In this document: piece after piece, positions 46,653 to 61,037 of the stretch
How positions within the stretch are numbered: position 1 is the stretch's first letter
How the letters are laid out: each line of letters begins with the position of its first letter
Source of the DNA: Onchocerca lupi
Lineage: Eukaryota > Nematoda > Chromadorea > Rhabditida > Onchocercidae
Direction of reading: 5' to 3'
Assembly: GCA_028564675.1 (NCBI GenBank)
Contig: JAOVVO010000030.1
Location: forward strand, 186,001-250,000
Length of the DNA stretch: 64,000 nt
Translations under genes and position numbers: made by a program
The notes under the pieces: model-generated
What the model was told of the DNA's origin: nothing
Seen by the model: only the letters and a program-made list of their open reading frames with translations
Database searches by the model: none

Positions 46653-48458
46653 TAAGCATTTTAATCAATGAAGAAAATACGCCTTTCTTTATCATTTCTT
46701 TAATTATCAATTTGTAAATGTGATTTAACCGTAGTAATCACTCTTTATCGATAAAGTAATGAAAATAAAACTGAAACAATTTATAATATATTGGAAAGAT
46801 GGTTTTATTAAATTTTTCCTTTTATTTTCCTATTTTTTTTCGTTTCCGAAATATTTTGCTAAAATTTTTACATGTATAAAATTATTTTGAAAAGCTAAAA
46901 ATGATTTAAAAAAAAAAGAAAAAAGAAAAAAAAGCTTGTCAGCGTTATTTCTCTTCAATCATTGCAATATTTTTCAACCTTTTTTTAATCTTACTTTGCT
47001 TTCATTTCTCTATTTTTATCACAAATTTATTGTTTTTTGGACTTTTTTCTCGAAAAATTTTTTATTTCATGAGTAATTTATATTGAAAAATATTGATGAT
47101 ACATATCATCTGTAGTTTCAGTTTATACACTAAATTCATTAATAATCTTCAGTTTTTCACTCTCTCTTTCTCTCTTTCCCTACTTTCATTTCTTTTATTT
47201 CAACATTTTTAAGAATAAAAATAAAAATATTTTGTAAAAAATTGAATTTTTAATTAAAAAAAAATTTTGCATATAAATAATACCATAAATGAATGATATC
47301 ATATATATCCAATTTTAAATTTGTTAATTTTTATTTTTCAAATATTTAATTTTTTTTCCTTTTTTTTTGTTAATTTTTTTTTTTTTCAAATATTTACTTC
47401 TTAAAAAAATTATCTCAACCATTTCTTTTCGAACATTTCAAACAAGCTGAAAAAAAATTTTTTTCCATTTCTCATTAATTAATTGTTATTTTTTACAAGT
47501 ATTTTTTTTCTTCGAATTATTTCAATACAAATTAATCATTATAATACAAAGTTATTTCAAGTCTAACTAGTTTATACACACACATACACATACACACACA
47601 TACACACACACACATACACATACATACACATACACACACACACACGCACAATCATTTCAATCTAGCTAGTCTAGCTATCTTATCTAAAAATAAAAATCAT
47701 TTATGTTCAACTAATCCTTCACACACAATTTTATTTTTCATTTCAATTTAGCTAAGTAATTCATCTCACATTTGCTGCTATCATTAATGAAAATAAAGTA
47801 ATTTAAGGATAAAATTATATTCAGTAAATTGTTTACTTAATCTTTCGAATTGATTATCATTTTTTAGAATTTATTTGTTGATCTTTTGGATAGATTATTA
47901 TCATTTCTAGCTATTCTGATAATCTCTTATCTTTTTTTCCTACTATCTCTTATCATTTCAATTTTTATCTTTTTAATTAAGAAATAAATTTGATAAATTT
48001 TTGTTGCAAAAGATTTTATTTCAATTATTTACCATTTGCCTTTTTTTTTTCCTTTTTGACCTCTTTTACCAACTATTTAGTTCAACTTTAATCCATCCTT
48101 ACCTAAATCTTTTTTTTTTTTTCAATCATTTCATTCTATCAATTTTTAGTTATTTGTAAATAATTTAAGTAGTAAAAATTTTCTTTCACTTTATAATTTT
48201 TGTATTTTAAAACGAAAAGCAAATTTCTTGTTAGAATTTATCGAAATCAATTTCAAATCTATCAAATTAATTCAAATTTCATTCTTCCTATTATCAATTT
48301 TTACAAAAAACAATTTACGTACAATTTTTGCGAATTGATCTTTCAGTATGCGTCATATTCGTCGCATTTAATCATTTAGTTGCTTATTTATTTGTTTATT
48401 TTCAAACAATATTTTCCTCTTTATTTGTGAGGAAATTTTTTGGCCAATCGGAGAGAAA
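46653..48458. other. Intergenic, very AT-rich
   Basis: Only low-complexity sequence is visible, including T-runs and an interrupted CA repeat (about 47574-47646). No coding signal was recognised. Confidence 0.55.
47574..47646 (+). repeat. Interrupted (CA)n/(CATA)n microsatellite
   Basis: Alternating ACAC and ATAC units over about 73 bases. It is the clearest dinucleotide repeat in the window. Confidence 0.85.
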
Positions 48459-49526
48459 ATGCCCAATGATCATTCAGCATTAATTCCTCATAGTTCATTA
48501 ACTTCATCCATTTCATCAACATCCGAAATTGACTATGTGCAAAATATCAAAGCAATGCTTGAAAAGTCATCATATCAGGTTAGTTAGGTTTAATTTAGTT
48601 CTTAAAAAAAAATTCGATTAAAAATCAGGTTTAATTGAAAATTAGATTTAACTAAAAGTCAGTTTAATTTGTTTATTTGGTGAAATTAATTAACAAGCAA
48701 TACAATCAATTATCAGTTTTTGTATTAATTAAACCAGTATTACAATGAATACAATTATTAGGCTCGACTAAGCTTAATTTTTCGATAATTTAAAAAGAAT
48801 CCCTATTTTCTTGTTCATTTCAATGCTTTGAAAAAAAAACAAAGACTCCTTTGAAATTATTATAAACTATTTGGATTTGATATTTGAGATTTTGAAATGC
48901 ATTAACTTCTTTATCCATCTTTTTATTTTTAATTTGAATATTTAAAATAAACAAATCGCGATGATCAAGAAAACTAAAATTTATATTTTCATAATGTTTC
49001 ATTTATTTATTTTGAATTTTTAAAATATGAATTTAATTTATTGGTTAATGAATTTGTTACTTGTAAAAAGCATTTTTAAAAAAATGAAGAAATCATTTAA
49101 AAAAAAAAAGCATTGAGAAGAATTTATAAATTGGAAATCCCATTCAATGATCTATTAGTTTTCGAATTTTTATAGGCAATCATTATCATATCAGTTAAAA
49201 TTTATCAATATCAGTAAATTTTATAGATATCACAGGATGGTAATTCACAATTACAACGTCTTATCAATAATATCGATAATCCGGAAAAGACTAAACCGAT
49301 GAAAGCGGTATCATTGGGTGAGCTGAATACGGTCGATCTAAACTTTATCATTGTTGCAATCCTGGAAAGGCGAATTGTCTCATGTGAAGAACAGAATGAT
49401 GTGCTGAAGAGATCATTAAAAAAAGCATTAAAACGAATTGATGAATTGGAAAATTCACTTCGAAATATGAAAGAATATAAGGAAGGTGTGAAAATGTCAT
49501 CAAATTTGAAATCATCCACTTCCTAA
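48459..49526 (+). CDS. Small coiled-coil protein of unknown function
   Basis: Two in-phase exons, 48459-48578 and 49227-49526 (TAA), give 139 residues. The N-terminal third is Ser-rich (SSLTSSISSTSEIDYVQNIK). The middle contains SLGELNTVDLNFIIVAILER, and the C-terminal half is a predicted coiled coil with heptad leucines (NDVLKRSLKKALKRIDELEN). There is no signal peptide or membrane segment. I do not recognise a family. The better-than-background codon pattern, a standard GTTAGT donor and a TTTTATAG acceptor support a real gene. Long AT-rich non-coding DNA lies on both sides. Confidence 0.6.
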
Positions 49527-52500
49527 AAAAATAAACTTTTCAAGTTTCAAAAATTTTTCAAATTTATTTTTCATTCTATTTCTAGTAAAAGGATAACCAT
49601 CATTAATACTCCAAATAATTTCGATTTTTTTTTTTTTTATTCAAAAAATTAAACATTAAAAATTGTCAAATAGAAATGATTTCTTTTCTGCTGTTCATTT
49701 GTTTAATCTTTGATTATATTCAATTTTTTCTTTTTTTTTTAACTTCCAATTTATTCTTTATTTTTGTGTGTATCGAATTAGTCAATTTTTAAAATTTAGC
49801 TAAAATAAGATTAGATTATTGTTACAAATTAATTCTTTTACTTCGCTATTCTATGATTTTTTAAAATTTTCCTTTGCAATATATGAATTAATAATGTAAA
49901 ATGATCACAGTAAATATTTATGTATTATCGTTTCATACAAATAATTTTTTGAAATTTCATGAAATTCTTTTCTGTTTAATCAAAATATTTTTTTTTTCTT
50001 TTTTTATTAATCGTTATATCGGATACTTTTTTCCTTTCTTATGATGATAAATAAATGTCATTTTAATAATCAAAGAATATGTTTTTAATTTCATATAATA
50101 ATAACCAAGAAATGAGACTATAATAATAAGGCTATTTCAATTAAAAATTAAATATATCTTGATACTAACAATTTTTGTATTAATTCAAATTAATTACATA
50201 ATTTAAGCCTAATTCATATTTTCTCTTTTTTTCTCTCTCATATCTTATCTATCAAATACATCATTTATGTTCATATAAAATATTCTCAAATAATTATTCA
50301 CATATATTGGCTGATATTTGAGAGAAATAAATTTCATTAAGCTTTGAAATTGTGTCTTAACACTATTAATAATAATAATATTACTATTTGTATCATTTGA
50401 TTGATCAAACTTTGATAATGTAAAAATTATCAAAATAACTGATCGATTATCGTAAGTATGTATACCTATGATTAGACATTTATTCCGGTAATATAAATAT
50501 TATGCAAATTCCAATCATGATAAACTTAAATTAACAGTTTTGAAAAGGATGAATTAAGTCTTGAATACAATGTAATAAAATAATTTTCAGAAAAAACCCT
50601 TTTTTTTTTTTTTTTTCAAATCATGGATTAAAGAGAATTGAAAAAGAAAAAAATCAGCGTATTCCTTCCTTTTTTTTTATCTATAAAACTTCGAATTAAT
50701 TAATACATTTAATATACACCTTTTTTTTTTTCCGCATATCACAATTCGGAATTATTTTCAATCACAATTGTTACTAAGATGATAAATAATTGAATATTTC
50801 AATGATAATTATAATAAATTTTTGTTAACATTTAATTTTTAATTTTCAACTTTTATTTATGAATATTTCGTTTCCAATTCTTTTTTATTTTCAACGAGTA
50901 ATTGAAAAAAATGAACAATTCTTAATTAAAAATTTATAGTTTCCAACTTTTAGTTATAATTATCTTGTTTCTAATCGTTTCCTATTTTCAACAAATAATT
51001 GAAAAAATGAATAATTATTAAAAAGAAAATTTTTAATTTCCAACTTTTAGTTATAATTATTTTATTTCTAATTCTTTCTTATTTTCAACACTAATTGAGA
51101 ATTTTTAATTTTCAACTTTTAGTTATGATTATTTTGTTTATAATCCTTTCTTGTTGTATTTAAAATACTATTAGTGTATTTAAAAATTGTTTCGCTTTTT
51201 TTCACTTGTTGAAATAATTATTTTAGCAATACTAATCAATTGCTTCTGGAAAGCATTATTGATAATTTTGATTGCTTTAAACTAAAATTACTTTTGCTCA
51301 ACTTACTTTTGCTAGAAGGAATGGTCGATGTTGGACGAAATCCTTTATTCTCGATTCAAAAGTTGATTTAAAAGTGAACTGATGTGGAAAGGAACTGAAA
51401 AGGAAAACAGGTGTTGAAACAGTTGTTTTCTCATTTCAAACCATGCTAAAACGATTATCATCTACTGAATTCTTCCACTGAATATTGGAAATTTTTGAAG
51501 ATTTGCTTATTTTTATGCGATAAATTATTGAAATTTGTTCATGTCGATCAATTATGAAATTCATGACAATATTTAATAAGTTATTAATCAATTATCTTTG
51601 AATTATTATCTAACGATCGATTTTTGGGAGATTTCGGGGAGTATTCAAAGAACTTTCAACCTTTCTAAATCTTTAAATTTCTTAAACTACAAAAAAAAAA
51701 AAAGAGAAAAAGTTAAATTTTATCCCAAACACAAAACAAACATATCAGCAGATAAACAACTGCTGCATGTTAACAAAAAATTATGAATTCTGCAATTGAT
51801 TATTACTATCTATATTGAAATGAATGATAACGGATATATAAAAGAAGACAGAAGTTTTTTATCGATAAGATATTATTAAGAATATTTTAAAATTTAATGA
51901 TAAATTCGTATTATTTATTTCTTCGAATAGCATATTACAATTATACAATTTGTACGTAAATATCTTTAATAAAATCATTTCATAGAATTTCTAAAGAGAA
52001 AACTTGAATATAATCATTATTTAATTTACATTTTGTTTAGAAAAAAAAAAAAAAAAGATCCTATTACTGTATTTTTTGCTGAGAAATTGCAAATTACATG
52101 GAAATGAATTGATAAATTAATATCTATAGGTAATAATAAAGAAGTGTTAATAAATCGAACAGTGAAATTTTGAAAATCGATGGATTAAAAAGATGATGTT
52201 ATTACCTTGTTTATATAATGTATGAAATGATTTGGAAAATTGTGGAATAAATTTGTTGAATAAAAAATAAATTTATGAATAGAATAATTTTTTTTAAAGC
52301 ATTGGATAGGATAGGGATGAACAAGTTGACAAAATTCTTTTGATGGATGAAAATATGAGTTGTTAATTACCATAGTTCTTATCATGTTTGAAATGCAAAT
52401 TAAACATTTTCGCATTATCTCACTTCATGTCGAATCATAACAAATAAAATATTATTTACAATATAAATTTTATTTGCAGAAAAATATAAACAATCATTAA

Positions 52501-54744
52501 AAGATGGAAAAAAAAAATTAAAAAACATAAATGAGGAACAAAAAGCGGCAACCAAAATTTGTATCATTTTGTCGTTTACGAAAGCATTATAAGGAAATAA
52601 AATTAGGCATAAATGTGATAAATTTAATCGATACATTTGTTTGAAAAAAAGAGAAAGAAAATATGGAAGAAGAGAAGAAAGATGATGATACAGATAAATT
52701 AGGAAGTAGAAAAGGTCAATGAGAAGTAAAATTATTAATATTGTTGGTAAAACAAAATGAAATATTAGTTGTTAAGATGGTATGTTTAGTAATTGTTATT
52801 ATTAATTTTTCTTACCATTTTTCCGACCAACTTATTTGAACATAAAATATATATATTTTCAATTCAGTATATTATTTTTAAAAGAAAAAATGATTCGGAA
52901 ATTATGTTTACTAAAAAAATTAAAAAAAAAAAAAAAACTGTAAATGAGTAATGCTATCAAAGGATGTATAAAAAAAAAGAAAAAAAATTGTAAATGAAGA
53001 TGCTATTCATAGAAAAAAGACATTTTTCAAGATGTAAAATTTTAGACAATTTTTTTATTGTTTATTTTTACATACGTTAGATTTATACAATTTATAAAAA
53101 TTTTGTAAAAGAAAATTTAATTTCATATAACGCAATATGTCAGGGCTATTATTATCAAATGCATTATCTTTCTTACATCAGCAAGTTGCATTATACAATT
53201 CTTTTTTTTTTTTTTTGATTTTTATCAAATTGATAGCAAATTAGAAAAATGATTCTTTTTCCCTGACATTTCTTTGCGAATAGAAAAAGAACGAAATTAG
53301 GAAGAACCGAGTAGAATTATAATGTACACAATTTATTGAAAATATTCACTTGATAAAAAAAAAAAAGAAAAAAAACAAACTATATGTTGGTATAGATAAA
53401 AGGTAAAAAATTGCAAACAAATAACAGAAAAACAATTCATACTGTAAAAAAAGGAATAATCAATAAAAGAATATTTACAGGAATTAAAAAAGAGCAAATT
53501 ATTTTCTTTTTTCAAGCATTCACTTTAATCGCAATGCTGAAAGCTTTTATACAATAATTTTTCAAATAAATGAAAGAAATTTTTGGCATTCATTCTTAAT
53601 GTACAATCAATCAATTTTACTCTGGTCAAAATGTTGATCTAAGAGAAAGAAAGATGGAAAAGGAAAGACGAAAAAAAAGAGTTATTGATCAGTGTTAATT
53701 GAGCTAAATAAACTTCAGCTTCTTAAAAGATCACAACGATTGAAAATCTCAATCTAAATATTAGATGAATGTAAATAAAAACATCTACAGTCATGATAAG
53801 AAAAATAAACATTCGGAGCTTATTATTATCCCACTAAAAAAAAAAAAAAAAAAAAGAAAAAAGCATTTGGCCAATCATTTCACTGGCCAAATTCAGGTGA
53901 TTTGAACAAAGTAAATGTCCCAAATCATCATAAAAATAGAAAAATGAAAGAATCCTAAAATGAAAGGAAAAAGTTTGAAGAATGGTAACATAACATATAA
54001 AAACATCAAATTTAAACTTAAAAAAACATTCCAATTTAACACAAAAAAAAAAAACAAATTCCCATATAACACATGATTTTATTGATTTTAAATTTATTTA
54101 GCAAAATCCCTTTTTTCAATCCACCCTTTCTCTTAAAATAACATTTTTAACTGCATAGGAAATTAACCAATAAAGTGGATAAATTCATGGCAATATTAAC
54201 CATTATCATAATGATAATAATAACAATAATAATAAAAATAAAATGATTCTGTTAGAAAGGAAATATATGAATGACAACTATTGAAATTGTAAAAGTATTC
54301 AAATATATTGATTGCATTAATTAATTATTACATATTCGCGGAAAATTTTTTTTAAAGAGAGAGAAAGATAGAATGAAAAAGCAATGAATACATTGAATAA
54401 TCAAATAAACATTGATAATTAATGAGTGGAAAAAATTTTTTGTTGTAAATTTTTCTACTAAAATTAGTATAATAAAGAAAGAAGAAAGGAAATGTTAGAA
54501 AAAAGTTGAAATAAAGCAAGTCTGAGAAATAATACAGCAAACAAATTATACAACATAATAATTGCTATTATTAACAATATTTCATCGACGACAAGATCGA
54601 AATAAAGCAAATTTTGGAAGATAACGGTGTAGCAATCAATAATCAGTCATACAATTACATTAACTTCCATCATTAATTAATATTTAATTCATCTTCGTCG
54701 GAATATTGAAATAACCCTAATAAGAAAGTAAGAATTATTAATAG
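49527..54744. other. Long AT-rich intergenic region
   Basis: About 5.2 kb with no recognisable exon on either strand. It holds many A/T homopolymers, a tandem repeat at 50835-51157 and numerous short antisense frames of biased composition that look like chance. Confidence 0.55.
50835..51157 (+). repeat. Tandem repeat, unit about 97 bp, four copies (last two shortened)
   Basis: Copies share a CAACTTTTAGTTATAATTAT core, TTGTTTCTAATC, TCAACAAATAATTGAAAA and a TTTTTAATT joint. CAACTTT occurs at about 50848, 50945, 51041 and 51113, so the spacing is about 97, 97 and 72 bases. It is non-coding. Confidence 0.65.
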
Positions 54745-57700
54745 TCATAAAATTGTACAACACCGACATATGGCTCTTCGGGTCGGTTGCATTGATGTAG
54801 GTGGCGTTGAGGGTGCAAAATATGCGTGAACTTCCACTTCTGGTTTGAAATTCTGCAAAAAAAAAGAATATAATTAATTAAATAAATAATACATTTAAAT
54901 ATGTTTCATAAATGAAAAGTTAAACAATATTATAAATTACTTTCAATCACAATAAAAACAAGAATAAACTCTGATTTGTAATTAAAACGCATTTACAAAA
55001 TAGTAAATTTAATTGATAAAAAAAATTGAAAAGAAAAGAAAGAAATGAATTATCGAATTATTGATTCAAAAACTGACGAGGAGAAATATTAATGGAAGAA
55101 TTTCGAATATTTCAATAAAAGGAATTACTCTATTGATTTTTAACTTTAAAATAATAAGATCAAACAGGTTTAAAAATCAAAATAGCAATTAATTTTTGGA
55201 AAATTTCGTAATTATTTTAATAGCAAAAAATACCTTAAAGCGTTTAATAGCATCTTTGGTAATATTTTGGCAATCGTATAAATCAACTCGTTGTAAGGTA
55301 CGCACTTGTCTCATATAATCTAGACTAATATCCGTGATTTGAGGACAATTATCCAATTCTAACACTTGGACTCGATCTTTTAAGTGATAATTCAAACAAA
55401 GCTGTCGTAAACCCGCATCGGTGATAAGTTCACAATGTGAAAGACTCTGCAAAAAACATGCCATGCAAATTATGGGAATTTAAAAAAGAATTAATTAGAA
55501 TTCGTTAAAGATAAAAAGAAAAACTTATATTAATAGCAAGAAAGAAAAGATATAATAATGTAACTGATAAAGAATGTAATTAGCATACTGTATAATATCA
55601 ATATTATTATTAAAATTACCATTATTAATCTTGAGCAATCGTTTATTTTTCTTAGAAAACGATTGTTTTCACTCTTTTTTAAACTTATCATTACCACACT
55701 ACCAAAGAGAGATTTAAAATACTTCAAGTGTAATATCTTACTCGAAAGATTGAATTTTGAGGCCAAATTTTATATTGAATATAAAAATTCGCAATATTCT
55801 TCAAACAGTGAAAATATACACCAGAAATGATATAAATTATAGTATCATTACTAATGCCATAATTTACATCACTTTTAGAGTTTTTCAAGTAAAAGCATAT
55901 TCTTACCAAATTAAGAAGACATGGGCATCCTTTACTCAAATTATCCAGTGTAACATCAGTTAACAACGAGCAATCTTCCAAGTCCATTCTTTCCAATTCG
56001 TGGCAATTTTTGGCCAGAACACCGAAACCATGATCTGTCAATAGGGAACATCCGGCTAGTTCGAGGTCCCTGAAAGACATCATTTCTCATACAATTGCAA
56101 AAAAAAAAAAAAAAAGACCAAAAATTTGTTCAAAAAGTAAATTTTTTATAGTTCGAAAAACTAAATTATACCATCATGAATTCGATGGAAGCAGATATGA
56201 ATTTATAGAAGCAAGAATTTGACTTATTAAATCTTTGTTTCTTAGATGTAAATTAAAAATCAAAAAAGTTTAAAAGTTGAAATTTATAAATTTAAAATCA
56301 ATGAAAATGATCAAATATTTGCAAAACGACAATAATAGTACTATAATTTCTTCGAAGAAAAAGGATATTTTATTTCTTTCGTGAAAGTCTAAGCCAGCAT
56401 AACTTACTTTAACCTTCGACATCCATTAGCGAGAGAGATAAGAGCTCTGTCGGTAATTTGGGTACAGGAAGATAAGCACAAGTATTCCAATTGTGAGCAA
56501 CCAGCTGCGAGATCAGCTACCGTATCATCATTGATAAAACATCCAAGTAAATTGACTGTTCGTAGCTCGTAGCAAAAATCGCGCATTCCCGCAAAAACAT
56601 TTTCTGCCACCTGAAAATTTAGAATTTAATTTTTTTTAAGGTAATAGCAGTACAGGCTGCTATTATTTTTTTCTTAATTATTGATTGCTTCTTTTGTAAT
56701 TTTTTGACCATCCAAAATTTTGCTAATTTCCAGGTTTGAAGTTGAGCTAGGAAATTCAATGAATCCATCATGGAAATTCAATGAATATCGTCAGTTTAAA
56801 TTCCTTTCCTTTCTTTGAGTCAAATATTAAATTCGCATATTTTCATTATTAAAGAATTCATTAACAACTAATTGCTCTTACCAATTATGATGGTCACTGT
56901 GGTTATTCTTTCGACACTCATATTTTATTCTATTTTGTATGTGAAAATAAGTCATTGAATCAAAAGTATATTCATATTTACTTAGCACAAATCAATTAAA
57001 CATTTGTCAATATTCAATTCAGATATTCAATATTAATTTAAACTAACCGAGATTTTTTTTTAATCCCATTTCTTTTATACATTTTTACAGTTCAATTTCT
57101 TATTTATGTGGAATTTTCATTCTTGATCTCAAATATCATATAAAGCTAAACGAACAAAAAAGATCAGTTTTCAATATTTGATTGCTTTTTGAATAATAAT
57201 TGAATTTACTTTGAAAAGCACCAAAGAAAAATTTCATTTCTTAATAATTTGTCACATAATTTTTTGAAATTTCGAAAAAAAAACTTCCATAAATTGAATT
57301 ACTTACTCCATCACATCCACGACAGATAAGTGTGCTCAACTTTGGACAACCTTGTAGTACTGTGTGTATTCCTCGACTTTGTACATTTTCACACCAACTG
57401 ATATTTAAATATTCCAAATTTTTACATCCTTCACTGTAAAATAGTAACAGTGATAGCAAAACATATTATAGATAATAATTAGTTATGAACTGTTTGTGTT
57501 TTTCTTATCATTTAAATCACTTTGTTTCAAATTAAACTTATAAATTTTTTGTTTAAAAAAATTTTTATTCTAATTACAAAATTTCTTTAATTTATTATCG
57601 TTTAATTGAAATGATCTGTAATTTTACTTATTATATAACAAACGAATTCTTTTTTTGAATTTTATTTTTTTCTTTTGTTTGGAATTTAATATTATCTACA

Positions 57701-60700
57701 ATTAATATACCTTATTGACTTGAGGGATCTATCGGTTATTGAAGTGCAATTCTCGAGATCCAGCCATACCAAGCGATGACAATTCCTTCCCAAATATTCG
57801 CATGTACTATAAATGATAATACAATAGTTTTTTTTTTTTCTGAATTATAGGACGGTAATTCTTGTAATTTTTGGATTAAAAATTAAATCCTCCTACATCA
57901 AATTCATGTAAAAATTGAATTTTTGAATAACGTATTATGCAGATTGCCAAAATTTGAAGATTTTGGAACATTTTTCGATATATTTGATAAATTTAAATAA
58001 AAATTTCCTTTATTTTTTCAATTCTTAAACTTAGAAAAAATATTAAAGTGCTATAGTTTTCTCATCAAATAAATATTCATCGCGGTTTTCTTTTTTTTTC
58101 CACTTCTTAATGTAATGTAAAATATAACTGATTTGAAAAAAAAAGGAAAAAAAAGGGAAAAGAAAAGAACCAAATATGCTATGAAAAACAAGTTCAATTG
58201 AATTTCCGCATAATAATAGAAGTTTTTGACTAATAAAAAATTTGATACTGCTTTATTGCTCGTAAACATTTTCTTTTTAATTATGTAATGTTTGAATTTA
58301 AATTTTCATTTTTTATTTTAAATTCAAAAAAAAAAAAAAAGAATGTTGACTTACAAATCCGTAACACGTTTACATTTGTATAATGAAAGTTGTTCAATAT
58401 TTGGACATTTTAGCGTAAATGAACGTAAAGCATTTTCTTGGACATTTTCACATCCACGTAAGCTTAATTTTTTCAAAAAACCACCACATCTTCTTGCTAA
58501 ATTTTCCACTACCGGTGTCTGAAATTTTTTGACATTATGGAAAAAAAAAATTATAAATTAGTTTTTTTCTTTTCGCTCTTTTTTTTTTGCTTCTAATCAA
58601 CAATTTTAATACTATATCGTATGTAATGAAATAGTTTGCTTGCTAAGACTAGCTGCTTAAGGGTTTTAAGTTAATTGAATTTTAGTTGTGAAGCAACTTT
58701 TTAAAATGCTATTCTATTTTCACTGCACTATGTTCATTAATTTGGAAGATAGCTTAAATACATTTTGTTCATTTATTCATTTATCATTTGTCTGTTGAAG
58801 AATTTTCAGAAAAATGAAGAAAAAAAAAAAGATCTTTTAAAATTTCCATTAGTTTGTTTATCATCACATTTACTTATCCAGATAAATATTTAAGATTTTA
58901 AAAAAAAGGAAAATAATTTTAATGATTTACAACATAAGAAAAAAATCAATTAATTAATAATCGATGATAAATGCAAAAAAAAAAAAAAAGAAAAAAAAAC
59001 AACGAAATGAATGATTAACAGTTTCATCTCAATAATTTATTCTAATTTTAATCTTTAATTTTATTTAAACTTTGTTTTTAAAGACAAAATTAGACAAAAT
59101 TTTAAGATATGAGTTAGACAAGAGATAAATATTTAGAGCAAATGATATAAATATCAATGCAGTTATTTGAATATATGGCATGGAATAATTGAAATTAAGT
59201 GAAGTAAATTTAAAATTCCCGAAATTATATTGTCACGCAGATGCATGACATTTTGCCTATTTATTCAAAACTTGCCATGAAATTGAATAATTATTATTGA
59301 CAGAGTATATATTCTAACATGCTTATTTCTTTAATGTGTACCAAATTGAAGTAGTAACCTTGATTAAATTGATGGACTCATTATAGTAGATACTAACCAT
59401 TGCAGTAACAATAATAATAATAATTGTAACTGTGATGACAACAACAACATTAACAACAATAATAACGACAACGATAACGACAACAACAACATATAAGAAT
59501 AATAATAGTGCAAAGAATAGATGATAAATATTGTTTCGACAACTTCTACCTCCTATTATAGATTTCGGAATAGTATTATAAAGAAATTAGACTTGAAATA
59601 TCCCTCACGTTCGTTAAAATAATCTTTCCTTTCCAATTTATTATTCCTCTAAAAAAACACTTCTAATTTACCTTATTTTTTTTATATCCTTTAAAAAAAC
59701 ATTTTAAAATTTTTGAATCTTAAGTTAGAAATAAAAAATAAAATTTCACAATTCAAATCCAAAATATTCAATATGTTGTATAAATGACATTTTTTATAAC
59801 AATGATCGAAATAGTAAGTAATATGACTATAAACAACAATACATAAATAAATGATAATAATATATGATAAGGAGATAATATAAGGGAAAAATTCTCTTAC
59901 TTTGATATCTTTTTGAAAATGAAAGAGATCAACTTGTTGCCAATTGCTACCATCAAGCGCTAAAATATTCCAATGACGACATGTCTGAGCACATCGACAT
60001 AATGATGTAATATCCAAAAATGAAAAGATCCTAAAAATCACCAATTTGGAAAATGTCAGGAAGAGAAGAAAAATTGATTTAAATTTTAAAAAAACAACTA
60101 TAATTGATGAAGCAATATTTTGGCATTTCTCATTAGAAATTTTCCAAAAAATTTTTCAGATCACTTGAGATAAAAATGATAAAGAAAATTTAAAGAGAAA
60201 AATTCTTACTTCAAAAAATTTTTTTTAAACAACTTTTGAATTCAATTTGAAATGTAACAATTGCGGGAAAATCCTACAGAACTATAAAACATTAAATCAA
60301 ATAAAAAAAAAACCAACCAATTAATTTTAAAAGGAAAAGAAATACTCGTACCTAAGAATGAGTTCTTTAGGCAGAATGCGATTGATGAGCGGTTGATCGG
60401 ACTGAGCAGGTAATAAAGTTGTTATTAAGTACATCTACAACAAATTTGAAATCATTTATTCACCATATTGCAATGAATGAATATAATTCAAACAATTAAA
60501 ATTTAAGTTTTAATCTGTATGAAATTAACAAATTTTTAAAATAAAATTAAAAAACACATAGAATGAAATTTATTGATTTCATTAAGATTAATTAAAAAAT
60601 GTTACTTCCAACATCTTTTTATAATTCTAAAAATTTTTTAATTTCAGTATTAAGCCTAATAATCTTTTTGAATCTTTCCCTTACTTTTCTTTCTAAATAT

Positions 60701-61037
60701 AATTCATATAATTAACGATAATTATAACATGAAAGGAAATAAATGTTGACAATGAAATTTCCAAAAGAAAAAATCTTTTGTGATAAAGATGACTTTCAAA
60801 CACAAAACATTCTATCGATCAAACCTTCACTTACAGAATTTAAATTTTCATCTCATAAAAAAATTATGAATAAAAAAAATAGCCCAGAAAAGAAATAGAT
60901 TAAGGATAATTAGTAATATTATCTAATTATAAATCTCTGAAGAAAAATTATCCTTTATAAGTATAATAAATAAGTTTATAATTTGAATTAAACTTATTAT
61001 ACTAAATCAATAATTATACCATCTTTACTTCTTCCAT
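54745..61037 (-). CDS. fbxl-1: F-box/leucine-rich-repeat protein, FBXL2/FBXL20 class
   Basis: Exons in transcript order: 61020-61037 (tentative start), 60352-60434, 59901-60030, 58355-58518, 57711-57806, 57307-57433, 56408-56610, 55907-56069, 55234-55446 and 54745-54852. Every join is in phase; total about 434 residues against 436 in human FBXL20. The F-box reads ILPKELILR-IFSFLD and then SLCRCAQTCRHWNILALDGS. Cys-type leucine-rich repeats follow, for example LKKLSLRGCENVQENALRSF, LEYLNISWC, LKDLELAGCSLLTDHGF and LQRVDLYDCQNITKDAIKRF. The tail contains HAYFAPSTPP and ends in a CaaX box (CTIL), predicted to be geranylgeranylated. The protein is the substrate receptor of an SCF ubiquitin ligase. 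FBXL20 (Scrapper) targets RIM1 at synapses and FBXL2 acts at membranes; the nematode target is unknown. If the 18-bp first exon is wrong, translation starts at ATG 60434. Confidence 0.93.
59398..59495 (+). repeat. AAT/AAC trinucleotide-rich tract in an FBXL intron
   Basis: Imperfect AAT, AAC and ACG/ACA triplets run through about 100 bases of the intron between the F-box exon and the first LRR exon. It is non-coding on the sense strand. Confidence 0.6.
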
